DNA from: Paracoccaceae bacterium
GTDB taxonomy: Bacteria; Pseudomonadota; Alphaproteobacteria; Rhodobacterales; Rhodobacteraceae
DNA: 42,310 bases
NCBI GenBank assembly: GCA_016937725.1
Contig: JAFGVZ010000123.1
Location: 1 to 42,310, forward strand
Direction: 5' to 3'
A model generated the notes under the pieces. That model was not told the DNA's origin and searched no databases. It saw nothing but the letters and a program-made list of their open reading frames with translations. This document shows, piece by piece, positions 35,151 to 42,310 of the stretch (within the stretch, counting starts at the first letter, position 1; each line of letters opens with the position of its first letter). A program made the translations under genes and the position numbers.

Positions 35151-36544
35151 TGGATGGCACGGTTCTGGTTGCTGATGACGATCGCACCATCCGCACGGTG
35201 CTGACCCAAGCTTTGACGCGGGCAGGCTGCAAGGTGCATGCCACGTCCAGCCTGACCACGTTGATGCGCTGGGTCGAAGAGGGGCGCGGTGATCTGGTCA
35301 TTACCGATGTGATGATGCCCGATGGCAACGGGATAGAGATGATCCCCAAGATCAGCCAAGAACGGCCCGATTTGCCGGTGATCGTCATTTCGGCGCAGAA
35401 CACCATCATGACCGCCATTCAGGCCAACGAGGTGGACGCGCATGATTACCTGCCCAAACCGTTCGACCTGCCCGACCTGCTGAAACGCGCGGGCACGGCC
35501 ATGAAGAACCGCAAGCTTGTGGCGGCCTCGGCACAGGCGGGTGCTGCGCCCAAACCCGCGCCGCGCGGTGATATGTCCAGCATGGAAGGTTTGCCGCTGG
35601 TCGGGCGCACGCCAGTGATGCAGGACTTGTATCGCCTGATCGCGCGGGTGATGAATTCAGCCATGCCAGTGCTGATCACAGGCGAATCCGGCACTGGAAA
35701 ATCGCTGATTGCGCGCACGCTGCACGACTTGTCCGACCGTCGCGGCCAGCCTTTCATATCTGCTACGGCGGAAGATTTCCGCAGCCCGGATGCTGCTCAG
35801 GCATTGATCTCGCGTGTGCGTTCGGGGTCTTTGCTGCTGGATGAACTGGCGTCTTATGACGCGGATGCGCAATTGCGCGTCGCGCGCTTGCTGGATGGGT
35901 TGCCAGATGATGGCCCGCGCATCATGGCCACAGCCCAGACCAATCTGGCGCAATCCATGGGCGAAGGTAGCCTGCGCGAAGACCTGTATTACAGGTTGAG
36001 CGGTGTCACCTTGGCGGTGCCCGCGCTGCGCGAGCGCATAGACGATCTGGACCCGTTGGCGCGACATTTCCTGTCGCAAGCCGCCGATGATGGCGCGACC
36101 TCGCGCGTGCTTTCACCCGAGGCGCTTGACCTTGTGCGCGGCTATTCGTGGCCGGGAAATGTGCGCCAGTTGCAAAACACGCTGCGCAGGCTGACCTTGA
36201 CCGGGCAGGACCCGATCATCGCCCGCGCAGAGATGGAAATTGCGCTGAAAAGCCAGCCCTCTGCCATGGCGATGGGCGAAGATATGGGGGGCGATTCGCT
36301 GTCGGAATCGACTGCGCGGCATCTGCGCCGCTATTTCGACCTGCATGGGCAAGACCTGCCACAACCGGGGCTATATGCGCGCATCCTGCGCGAGATTGAA
36401 GTGCCCCTGATCGAGATTGCGCTGGATGCCACAGCCGGCAATCAGGCCCGCTGCGCAGAGCTTCTGGGCATAAACCGCAACACACTGCGCAAGAAAATTA
36501 CCGAACTTGATATCGAGGTCTCTCGTCGTCGCAAACTGGCCTGA
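35150..36544 (+). CDS. ntrC: NtrC nitrogen response regulator lacking the sigma54 loop
   Basis: 464 residues. Receiver with D53 ([11 protein letters not shown]) and K103; AAA+ domain with Walker A GESGTGKS at 178-185 and Walker B LLLDE near 228-232; arginine region [14 protein letters not shown]; Fis-type helix-turn-helix at the C-terminus ([19 protein letters not shown]). Between Walker A and Walker B the usual ELFG...GAFTGA segment is missing; the stretch reads [19 protein letters not shown]. In Rhodobacter capsulatus NtrC, the same absence goes with activation of sigma70 polymerase, so sigma54 independence is likely. Stop precedes a 19-bp inverted repeat. Confidence 0.96.
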   Translation: MDGTVLVADDDRTIRTVLTQALTRAGCKVHATSSLTTLMRWVEEGRGDLVITDVMMPDGNGIEMIPKISQERPDLPVIVISAQNTIMTAIQANEVDAHDYLPKPFDLPDLLKRAGTAMKNRKLVAASAQAGAAPKPAPRGDMSSMEGLPLVGRTPVMQDLYRLIARVMNSAMPVLITGESGTGKSLIARTLHDLSDRRGQPFISATAEDFRSPDAAQALISRVRSGSLLLDELASYDADAQLRVARLLDGLPDDGPRIMATAQTNLAQSMGEGSLREDLYYRLSGVTLAVPALRERIDDLDPLARHFLSQAADDGATSRVLSPEALDLVRGYSWPGNVRQLQNTLRRLTLTGQDPIIARAEMEIALKSQPSAMAMGEDMGGDSLSESTARHLRRYFDLHGQDLPQPGLYARILREIEVPLIEIALDATAGNQARCAELLGINRNTLRKKITELDIEVSRRRKLA

Positions 36545-36566
36545 TTTTGCCATTTTGATGTAGATT

Positions 36567-36585
36567 TGCCACATTCACTGTGGCA
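36567..36585. promoter_or_regulatory. Inverted repeat TGCCACA-N5-TGTGGCA between ntrC and ntrY
   Basis: Perfect 7-bp arms (36567-36573 and 36579-36585) around TTCAC in an A/T-rich gap, 22 bp after the ntrC stop and 59 bp before the proposed ntrY start. It looks like an operator for a dimeric regulator or a small hairpin. It points to a separate promoter or control for ntrYX. Binder unknown. Confidence 0.5.
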
Positions 36586-36643
36586 CATTACACACATAAG
36601 GGCGCTTGAACGTCCGATACGCGGTAACAGCAATGGGGACGGC

Positions 36644-38905
36644 TTGGGCCAAACGGCACTCTCTGCGGGTCTGCTGACCCAATTTTTCGGCGCGCGCGGG
36701 CGGCGCGGCGCGGCGGTCGGGACCGTGGCCTTGGTTCTTGCTGGCCCCCTGCTTGTGTTGCTGACGCTTTTGGCGCTGGGGCCGCTAGATGGCGTGTTCA
36801 ACACATCTGGCCTTGCCCTGATCCTTCTGGCTGACCTTGTCTACATGTTGTTGGTCGCGGGGTTGGTCGCGGTGCGGGTGGCGCGGCTTGTGGCGGCGCG
36901 GCGCAAAGATTCTGCCGGCTCGCGCCTGCATTTGCGCCTGACCACGCTTTTTGCCGCTATCGCCATGGTGCCTACGGTCACGGTTGCGGTTTTTGCCGTG
37001 ATCACGCTGAATGTGGGGTTGGAAGGGTGGTTTTCGGACCGGGTGCAGCGCGTGGTCGGCAACTCGCTTGCTGCCGCCGAAGCCTACCAGTTCGAACAAG
37101 AACGCGACCTGCGCGCCGATGCGCAGGATCTGGCCGCCTATCTGGACACGGCGCGCCGGGTATTTCCCATGCTGGACGAAGGCGAATTGCGCAACCTTCT
37201 GTCAGAGGCGCAGGCGCGTGTGCAGCGCGGTCTGCGTGTGGCGTTCGTGATTGATGGCGCAGGCGACATCCGCGCGCGCGGCGAACGGTCTTATCGGTTT
37301 AATTTCGTGCCGCCTACCGCAGACGAGCTGACGCGTGCGCAAGAGGGCATTGTCCTGATCCGTGACTGGCCGCGCAACGAATTTCGCGCGATTGTGCCCC
37401 TGAACGATTTTTTCGACCGTTACCTCTACGTCTCGCGCGTGGTGGATGGGCAGATATTGGCGCTCTTGGACGAAACCCGCGAAACCGTGGCGTTTTATCA
37501 GCAGTTGGAGCAAGATCGCGGGCGCATTCTGTTCCAGTTCGGCGCGCTTTACCTTGGCTTCGCGCTGATCCTGATCTTGGCCGCCGTATGGCTGGGCTTG
37601 AACTTTGCAGAACGTCTTGCACGCCCCGTGGGCCGGTTGGCCGAAGCTGCCGAGCAGGTTGGCGCGGGCGATCTGGACGTGCAGGTGAAGGTCATGCGCG
37701 AGGATGACGAAATCGCGCTTCTGGGCCGGGTGTTCAACCAGATGACGCGGCAGCTTAAAGGCCAGCGCGAACGCCTGCTGGAAAACAACCGCCAGATAGA
37801 TGCGCGGCGACGATTGTTCGATTCGGTGCTCAGTTCCGTCACCGCAGGCGTGATCGGGCTGGATGCCGACGGGCGCCTTGCCTTCATCAACCGGGCTGCC
37901 GAAACCATGTTGGAACTGGACGCGGATGCCCGCGATGATCGCAGCTTGGAAGAGATTGCGCCCGAATTTGTGCCGCTGATGGCGCGGGTGCGCGACCTGC
38001 CACCCGGTCAGGGCCGCGTGCAGGAAGAATTGCGCTTGGTGCGCTCTGGTCGGTTGGAAACGGTGCTCGTGCGCTTTGCCGAGCGGCGGCGCAGCGATGG
38101 GCGGCTGGAAGGCTTTGTGATTGCCTTCGATGACGTTTCCGAATTGGTCAGCGCGCAGCGCATGGCGGCATGGGGCGATGTGGCGCGCCGCATTGCGCAT
38201 GAAATCAAGAACCCGCTGACCCCCATCCAGCTATCTGCCGAGCGCATCGCGCGCAAATTTGGCCGCAAGCTGGACGGCGAGGATGCCGATAGCCTTGCGC
38301 AACTCACCTCGGTCATCGTGCGCCAAACCAATGACTTACGACGTATTGTGGATGAATTTTCGCGTTTTGCCCGCATGCCCGAACCCGACCGGCGCGCGCA
38401 TGACCTATGTGCCATTCTGCGCGATTGCACCTTGTTGCAGGAAAGCGGGCAGCCCGATATTGCCTTCACGCTGTCGCTGCCCGCAGAGCCTGTGGTGGTG
38501 CAGGTGGATGACACGATGATGGCGCAGGCCTTCACCAACCTTATCAAGAATGCAGGCGAGGCGATTGCCAGCCGCCACGCCGAAGACGCGGGCAGCCCGC
38601 CGGGTGAAATCCGCGTCAAGTTCGAGGCGGGCGATGATTTGTTGCGCGTCACGATCACCGATAACGGGATTGGCCTGCCGCAGGACCGCAACCGCCTGTT
38701 CGAGCCTTACGTGACCACGCGCGCCGAGGGGACCGGGCTGGGTCTGTCGATCGTGCGCAAGATCATCGAAGAGCATGGCGGCACCTTGCGGCTGGCCGAT
38801 GCGCTTGGCCCGGATGGCAGCCCGCAGCGCGGGGCCATGGCCGATATTCGTCTGCCGCGCTTGGCGGCAGGGATTGTTTCAGACGACCAACAGGAAGATG
38901 GTTAG
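36644..38905 (+). CDS. ntrY: NtrY membrane sensor histidine kinase
   Basis: About 753 residues from a TTG at 36644. Several N-terminal membrane segments (VALVLAGPLLVLLTLLALG, GLALILLADLVYMLLVAGLV, and later ITLNVGL); a periplasmic part of about 170 residues; a further membrane helix near LGFALILILAAVWLGL; HAMP; PAS; kinase with H519 ([14 protein letters not shown]), N box LIKNAGEAI, G1 DNGIGLPQD and G2 GTGLGLSIV. There is no in-frame ATG at the 5' end. A TTG at 36566 is possible but would put the start in the inverted repeat; the TTG at 36644 has GGGGAC before it. Partner of NtrX. Confidence 0.94.
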   Translation: MGQTALSAGLLTQFFGARGRRGAAVGTVALVLAGPLLVLLTLLALGPLDGVFNTSGLALILLADLVYMLLVAGLVAVRVARLVAARRKDSAGSRLHLRLTTLFAAIAMVPTVTVAVFAVITLNVGLEGWFSDRVQRVVGNSLAAAEAYQFEQERDLRADAQDLAAYLDTARRVFPMLDEGELRNLLSEAQARVQRGLRVAFVIDGAGDIRARGERSYRFNFVPPTADELTRAQEGIVLIRDWPRNEFRAIVPLNDFFDRYLYVSRVVDGQILALLDETRETVAFYQQLEQDRGRILFQFGALYLGFALILILAAVWLGLNFAERLARPVGRLAEAAEQVGAGDLDVQVKVMREDDEIALLGRVFNQMTRQLKGQRERLLENNRQIDARRRLFDSVLSSVTAGVIGLDADGRLAFINRAAETMLELDADARDDRSLEEIAPEFVPLMARVRDLPPGQGRVQEELRLVRSGRLETVLVRFAERRRSDGRLEGFVIAFDDVSELVSAQRMAAWGDVARRIAHEIKNPLTPIQLSAERIARKFGRKLDGEDADSLAQLTSVIVRQTNDLRRIVDEFSRFARMPEPDRRAHDLCAILRDCTLLQESGQPDIAFTLSLPAEPVVVQVDDTMMAQAFTNLIKNAGEAIASRHAEDAGSPPGEIRVKFEAGDDLLRVTITDNGIGLPQDRNRLFEPYVTTRAEGTGLGLSIVRKIIEEHGGTLRLADALGPDGSPQRGAMADIRLPRLAAGIVSDDQQEDG

Positions 38906-38910
38906 GGATT

Positions 38911-40287
38911 ATGGGTGACATCCTCATTGTAGATGACGAGCGTGACATTCGCGAACTGATCTCGGAAATCTTGCAAGATGAAGGGTTTACGACCCGTCTT
39001 GCGGCAAATTCCGATCAGGCGATGGCGCAGGTCAATGCCGATCCGCCCGCGCTGATGATCTTGGACATCTGGCTGAAGGACAGCAAGATGGACGGCATCG
39101 ACATTCTGATGTCGGTCAAGCGGTCAAACCCCGATATCCCGATTGTCATCATCTCTGGCCACGGCAATGTGGAAATCGCGGTCGCGGCCATCAAGCAAGG
39201 TGCCTATGATTTCATCGAGAAACCCTTCAATATTGACAAGTTGATGGTGGTGATCGGGCGCGCGATGGAAGCCTCTCGCTTGCGCCGCGAAAATCAGGAT
39301 CTGCGCCGCCGCGAGGTTGGTTCGTCACAGCTATTGGGTGAATCAGCGGCTTACCGGGCGCTGTGCAGCCAGTTGGAGAAGGTCACCGGCTCGAATGCGC
39401 GGCTGATGTTTACCGGTCCGTCCGGGTCGGGCAAGGAAGCGGCGGCGCGGTTTGTGCATGAAAACTCTGACCGCGCCTCGGCACCGTTCGTGACTGTGAC
39501 CTCTGCCGCAGTCGAACCCGACCGCATGGAAGAGGTCTTGTTTGGGCGCGAATCCGGCGAACGCGGCGTCGAGCAAGGTTTGCTGGAGCAAGCGCATGGC
39601 GGGGTGATCTTTTTTGATGAAGTGGCCGATATGCCGCTTGGCACCCAGTCGAAACTTCTCCGCGTGCTGGTCGAGCAACAATTCATCCGCACAGGCGGCA
39701 CCGACAAGGTGCGGGTCGATCTGCGGGTTATGTCGGCCACCACCCAAGACCTGACCGCGCGGGTGCGCGAAGGCTTGTTCCGTCAAGAATTGTTCGACCG
39801 GCTGAACGTGGTCCCGATCCGCGTGCCGGGGCTGGAAGAACGGCGCGAGGATATTCCGCTTCTGGCCGAGCATTTTATCGACATGCTGCACGCGACCCAA
39901 GGTCTGCCGCGCCGTGTGCTGGACGACTCCGCCAAGGCGCATCTGCAAACCCTGTCTTGGCCCGGCAACATCCGCCAATTGCGCAACATGATCGAGCGCG
40001 CGCTGATCTTGGGCGATGCGGGCCGCCCGATTGAATTGGTCGACCTGCAAAGCGATAGCGGCCCGGAGGATGCTGATCGCAGCGTGTTGCTTTCGGGATC
40101 TTTGACCACTTTGCCGCTGCGCGAGGCGCGCGAGTTGTTCGAGCGTGAGTATCTGCTGGCGCAGATCAACCGCTTTGGTGGCAATATCAGCCGCACCGCC
40201 AGTTTTGTCGGGATGGAGCGTTCGGCGCTGCACCGGAAGCTGAAATCGTTGGGTGTGAACACCGCGCGCTTGTCTACCAAAGGCTAG
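38911..40287 (+). CDS. ntrX: NtrX response regulator lacking the GAFTGA loop
   Basis: 458 residues. Receiver with D52 (LDIWLKDSKMDG) and K104; AAA+ with Walker A GPSGSGKE at 169-176 and Walker B VIFFDE near 232-237; C-terminal Fis-type helix-turn-helix (NISRTASFVGMERSALHRK). Where sigma54 activators have GAFTGA it reads LFGRESGERGVEQGLLEQ, so it is not a classical sigma54 activator. NtrX homologues regulate nitrogen, respiration and envelope genes. 5 bp after ntrY. Start ATG at 38911 follows TAGGGATT. Confidence 0.96.
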   Translation: MGDILIVDDERDIRELISEILQDEGFTTRLAANSDQAMAQVNADPPALMILDIWLKDSKMDGIDILMSVKRSNPDIPIVIISGHGNVEIAVAAIKQGAYDFIEKPFNIDKLMVVIGRAMEASRLRRENQDLRRREVGSSQLLGESAAYRALCSQLEKVTGSNARLMFTGPSGSGKEAAARFVHENSDRASAPFVTVTSAAVEPDRMEEVLFGRESGERGVEQGLLEQAHGGVIFFDEVADMPLGTQSKLLRVLVEQQFIRTGGTDKVRVDLRVMSATTQDLTARVREGLFRQELFDRLNVVPIRVPGLEERREDIPLLAEHFIDMLHATQGLPRRVLDDSAKAHLQTLSWPGNIRQLRNMIERALILGDAGRPIELVDLQSDSGPEDADRSVLLSGSLTTLPLREARELFEREYLLAQINRFGGNISRTASFVGMERSALHRKLKSLGVNTARLSTKG

Positions 40288-40356
40288 GGCCTTGCAAGCC
40301 CGCGCGGCGGCTGGCACATCAGGGGCGTCGATAGTCGCAATTCGGGGGCGCGGGCC

Positions 40357-41733
40357 ATGAAGATCATCGTGTGTGGCGCAGGGCAGGTGGGCTGGCAGAT
40401 TGCCCGTCACCTGTCGGGCGAGCGCAATGACGTGACCATCGTCGACAACAACCCCGTGCTGGTGCGGCGCGCGACCGATACGCTGGATGTGCAAGGCGTG
40501 ACAGGCTTTGCCAGTTACCCCGCCATTCTTGAACAGGCAGGCGCGCGCGACGCCGATATGGTCATCGCTGCCACCTATTCGGACGAGGTGAACATGGTCA
40601 CTTGCCAAGTCGCGCATAGCGTCTTTGGCGTGACCAAGAAGATTGCCCGCCTGCGCGCGCAAACCTATCTGGACGCTCGCTATTCCGACCTGTTTCGGCG
40701 GGAACACCTGCCCATTGACGTCATCATCAGCCCCGAGCGTGAAGTGTCGCTGGCCGCGATGAAGCGGGTGGCTTACCCCGCCGCGTTCGAGGTGCATGAA
40801 TTCTTCGGTGGCAAGGCGCTGCTGCTTGGCTTGGTGCTGGACGACAAATGCGCCGTGCTCAATACCCCCTTGCGGCAATTGTCAGAATTGTTCCCGACCT
40901 TGCGGGTCATGGTGGGCGGTGTGCGCCGCGGAGGGCGGTTGTTCGCGCCCGAACCCGAAGATCAGCTTTTCGCAGGCGACGCGGTCTATTTGCTGCTAGA
41001 TGCGGCTGATGTTGCCCGCGTGTTCGAAGTGTTTGGCAAACATGCCCCCAAGCAAGAGCGCGTTTTGATCATTGGCGGTGGCAATGTCGGCCTGTCGGTG
41101 GCGACCATGCTGGAGAGCCAGCCGGAGCGCGTGCGCGTCAAGGTGATCGAGCGCGACCGCGCGCGCGCCGAACTGGCCGCCGATGCGCTGGAGCGTTCTA
41201 TCGTGCTGCATGGCGACGCGATGGATGCCGACCTTTTGGCAGAGGCGCGCATTTCCAAAACCGACGCGGTGCTGGTGCTGACCGATGATGACAAGACGAA
41301 CCTGCTGGCGGCCGTGCGGGCCAAAACCTTGGGTGCGAAGATGGCGATCTCGCTGGTCAACGACCCCGGCATGGTGGGGCTGGCCGATGCAATGGGGGTC
41401 GATGCCTATATCAACCCGCGTGCGCTGACCGTCAGTTCCATCTTGCGTCATATCCGGCACGGGCGGGTGCGGTCAGTCTATATGCTGGGCGACCGCGAGG
41501 CCGAGGTGATCGAAGCACAGGTCTTGGGCACCTCGCAACTGGCCAATCGTGCGGTGCGCGACATCGCCTTTCCCGAAGGCGCATTGCTGATCGGGGTGCT
41601 GCGCAAGGGGGTTATCATGAAACCTTCCAGCAGCATGGTCTTGCAAGAAGGCGACCTGATCGTGATCTTCGCGCTGACCGAAGACGTGCCCAAGGTAGAT
41701 GAATTGTTGCAGGTCGCGGTCGAGTTCTTCTGA
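40357..41733 (+). CDS. trkA: TrkA potassium-uptake regulatory subunit
   Basis: 458 residues, cytoplasmic. Two RCK/KTN repeats: the N-terminal NAD(H) site GAGQVGWQIARHL near 7-19 with IVDNN, and a second GGGNVGLSVATML near 239; both are followed by TrkA_C domains. It gates the TrkH channel with nucleotide binding. It follows ntrX by 69 bp and precedes trkH, the same order known in Rhodobacter and Azorhizobium-like genomes. Confidence 0.97.
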   Translation: MKIIVCGAGQVGWQIARHLSGERNDVTIVDNNPVLVRRATDTLDVQGVTGFASYPAILEQAGARDADMVIAATYSDEVNMVTCQVAHSVFGVTKKIARLRAQTYLDARYSDLFRREHLPIDVIISPEREVSLAAMKRVAYPAAFEVHEFFGGKALLLGLVLDDKCAVLNTPLRQLSELFPTLRVMVGGVRRGGRLFAPEPEDQLFAGDAVYLLLDAADVARVFEVFGKHAPKQERVLIIGGGNVGLSVATMLESQPERVRVKVIERDRARAELAADALERSIVLHGDAMDADLLAEARISKTDAVLVLTDDDKTNLLAAVRAKTLGAKMAISLVNDPGMVGLADAMGVDAYINPRALTVSSILRHIRHGRVRSVYMLGDREAEVIEAQVLGTSQLANRAVRDIAFPEGALLIGVLRKGVIMKPSSSMVLQEGDLIVIFALTEDVPKVDELLQVAVEFF

Positions 41734-41762
41734 TCTGGCGCGCTGGCCAAAAAGGGGCGGCA

Positions 41763-42310
41763 ATGAAAGGCACGGCACGCGGAACACTGGTCATGGTGGC
41801 CCTGATGGGCCTGACAGCGGCGGCTATGGTGGTGCCAGCGGCGTTGGGCTTTACCTTGCGCGAACATAGTGTAGCGCGCGCTTTTCTGTATTCGGCCAGC
41901 TTGCTTGCAGCCTTGGCCGGGCTGACCTATCTTGCCGTGCGGCGCGCGCCCGGCGGGGTGGGGCCCTTTTCGCACCCGTTTTACGTTTTGTCGGCCTCTT
42001 ACCTGTTCGTGCCTTTGTTCATGGCGCTGCCGGTGACAGAAGCCGCGCCCGGCGGCTTGCCGCTGTTCGATGCATGGGTCGAGATGGTCTCGGCCTTTAC
42101 CACCACGGGCATAACCGCGCTTGGCGACGACATTCCGCGCAGCCTGTTGTTCTGGCGCGCTATGGCGGGCTGGATGGGCGGCTTGTTCGTGCTGGTCTAT
42201 GCGGGCGCATTGCTCGCCCCGATGAATATGGGCGGCTTTGACATTGTCACCGCCCGTGCCACGACCCAGAACACTTTGCCCGAATGGTCGCGCAAAATGC
42301 GGGCCACCCA
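41763..42310 (+). CDS. trkH: TrkH potassium channel subunit (3' end cut by window)
   Basis: The first 182 codons are seen. Start ATG at 41763, 29 bp after the trkA stop, behind GGGGCGGCA. It begins with hydrophobic segments (MVALMGLTAAAMVVPAALG, SASLLAALAGLTYLAV), then the selectivity-filter loop EMVSAFTTTGIT with the TTTG signature of Trk/Ktr channels, and RAMAGWMGGLFVLVYAGALL. Imports potassium under TrkA control. The rest of the protein (about 300 residues) lies beyond the edge. Confidence 0.95.
   Translation, partial: MKGTARGTLVMVALMGLTAAAMVVPAALGFTLREHSVARAFLYSASLLAALAGLTYLAVRRAPGGVGPFSHPFYVLSASYLFVPLFMALPVTEAAPGGLPLFDAWVEMVSAFTTTGITALGDDIPRSLLFWRAMAGWMGGLFVLVYAGALLAPMNMGGFDIVTARATTQNTLPEWSRKMRAT

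Noticed and set aside
36581-36596. TGGCACATTACACACA as a sigma54 promoter for ntrY
   Set aside because: The -24 TGGCAC fits, but the -12 element reads ACAC/ACA in place of TTGC, and the dinucleotide is AC not GC.
39343-40878. 511-codon minus-strand open frame across ntrX and trkA
   Set aside because: Antisense to two well-supported genes, no recognisable domain, shadow composition.
1-42310. CRISPR array, insertion sequence, prophage, tRNA or rRNA
   Set aside because: No repeat-spacer pattern, transposase, integrase, terminal inverted repeats or RNA-gene signature was seen in any gap.

Overview
The window is a GC-rich, gene-dense piece of an alphaproteobacterial chromosome, most likely from order Rhodobacterales (Rhodobacter/Roseobacter relatives); I cannot name the genus. 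Support comes from the nifR3-ntrB-ntrC-ntrY-ntrX-trkA-trkH order, an ispD-ispF fusion, a perfect GAAC-N7-GAAC SOS box before recA, the betaine-lipid genes btaA/btaB, and small families typical of this group (DUF1127, DUF4169, DUF6525, RHH_4). I see no insertion sequences, phage genes, CRISPR array, rRNA or tRNA. This is core and housekeeping chromosome rather than an island.

Layout. Positions 1-2904 (minus): tripartite tricarboxylate transporter tctC-tctB-tctA, with tctA cut by the window edge. Divergent from it, 3025-6091 (plus): its two-component system tctD-tctE, plus an overlapping gene for an orphan periplasmic binding protein. Positions 6111-12050 (minus): complete urea ABC transporter urtABCDE behind a 437-bp gene-free, inverted-repeat-rich leader. 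Positions 12488-15836 (minus): a D-lyxose isomerase-like cupin, a DUF502 membrane protein and the pseudouridine catabolism pair psuK-psuG. Next come a DUF1127 small protein (minus), recA and alaS with a DUF1330 gene coupled to it (plus), then truA and an SDR-like protein (minus), and a PPK2 kinase (plus).

Positions 23329-25971 (minus) form a tight plcP-btaA-btaB operon. It is expected to turn membrane phospholipid into diacylglycerol and then into the phosphorus-free betaine lipid DGTS; a good Pho-box match lies 46-63 bp before its first gene. Divergent from it are three small genes (DUF6525, DUF4169, ribbon-helix-helix). Positions 26882-32866 hold an AI-2E family membrane protein, a diheme cytochrome c, a cytochrome c', hpt, a COQ10/RatA-like START protein, pncC-pgpA and ispDF.

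Positions 33061-42310 (plus) are the nitrogen-regulation/potassium cluster: dusB/nifR3, ntrB, ntrC, ntrY, ntrX, trkA and the start of trkH. Both NtrC and NtrX have AAA+ domains without the sigma54-contacting GAFTGA loop.

The strongest non-coding signals are the recA SOS box, the Pho box before plcP, the CCTGACA-N4-CCTGACA direct repeat between tctC and tctD, GC-rich hairpins directly after both transporter binding-protein genes (tctC and urtA), a composite hairpin between the DUF1127 gene and psuK, and a 19-bp inverted repeat between ntrC and ntrY. I found no clearly new multi-gene system. The most interesting leads are the TctDE plus binding-protein sensor unit and the phosphate-controlled lipid-remodelling operon.
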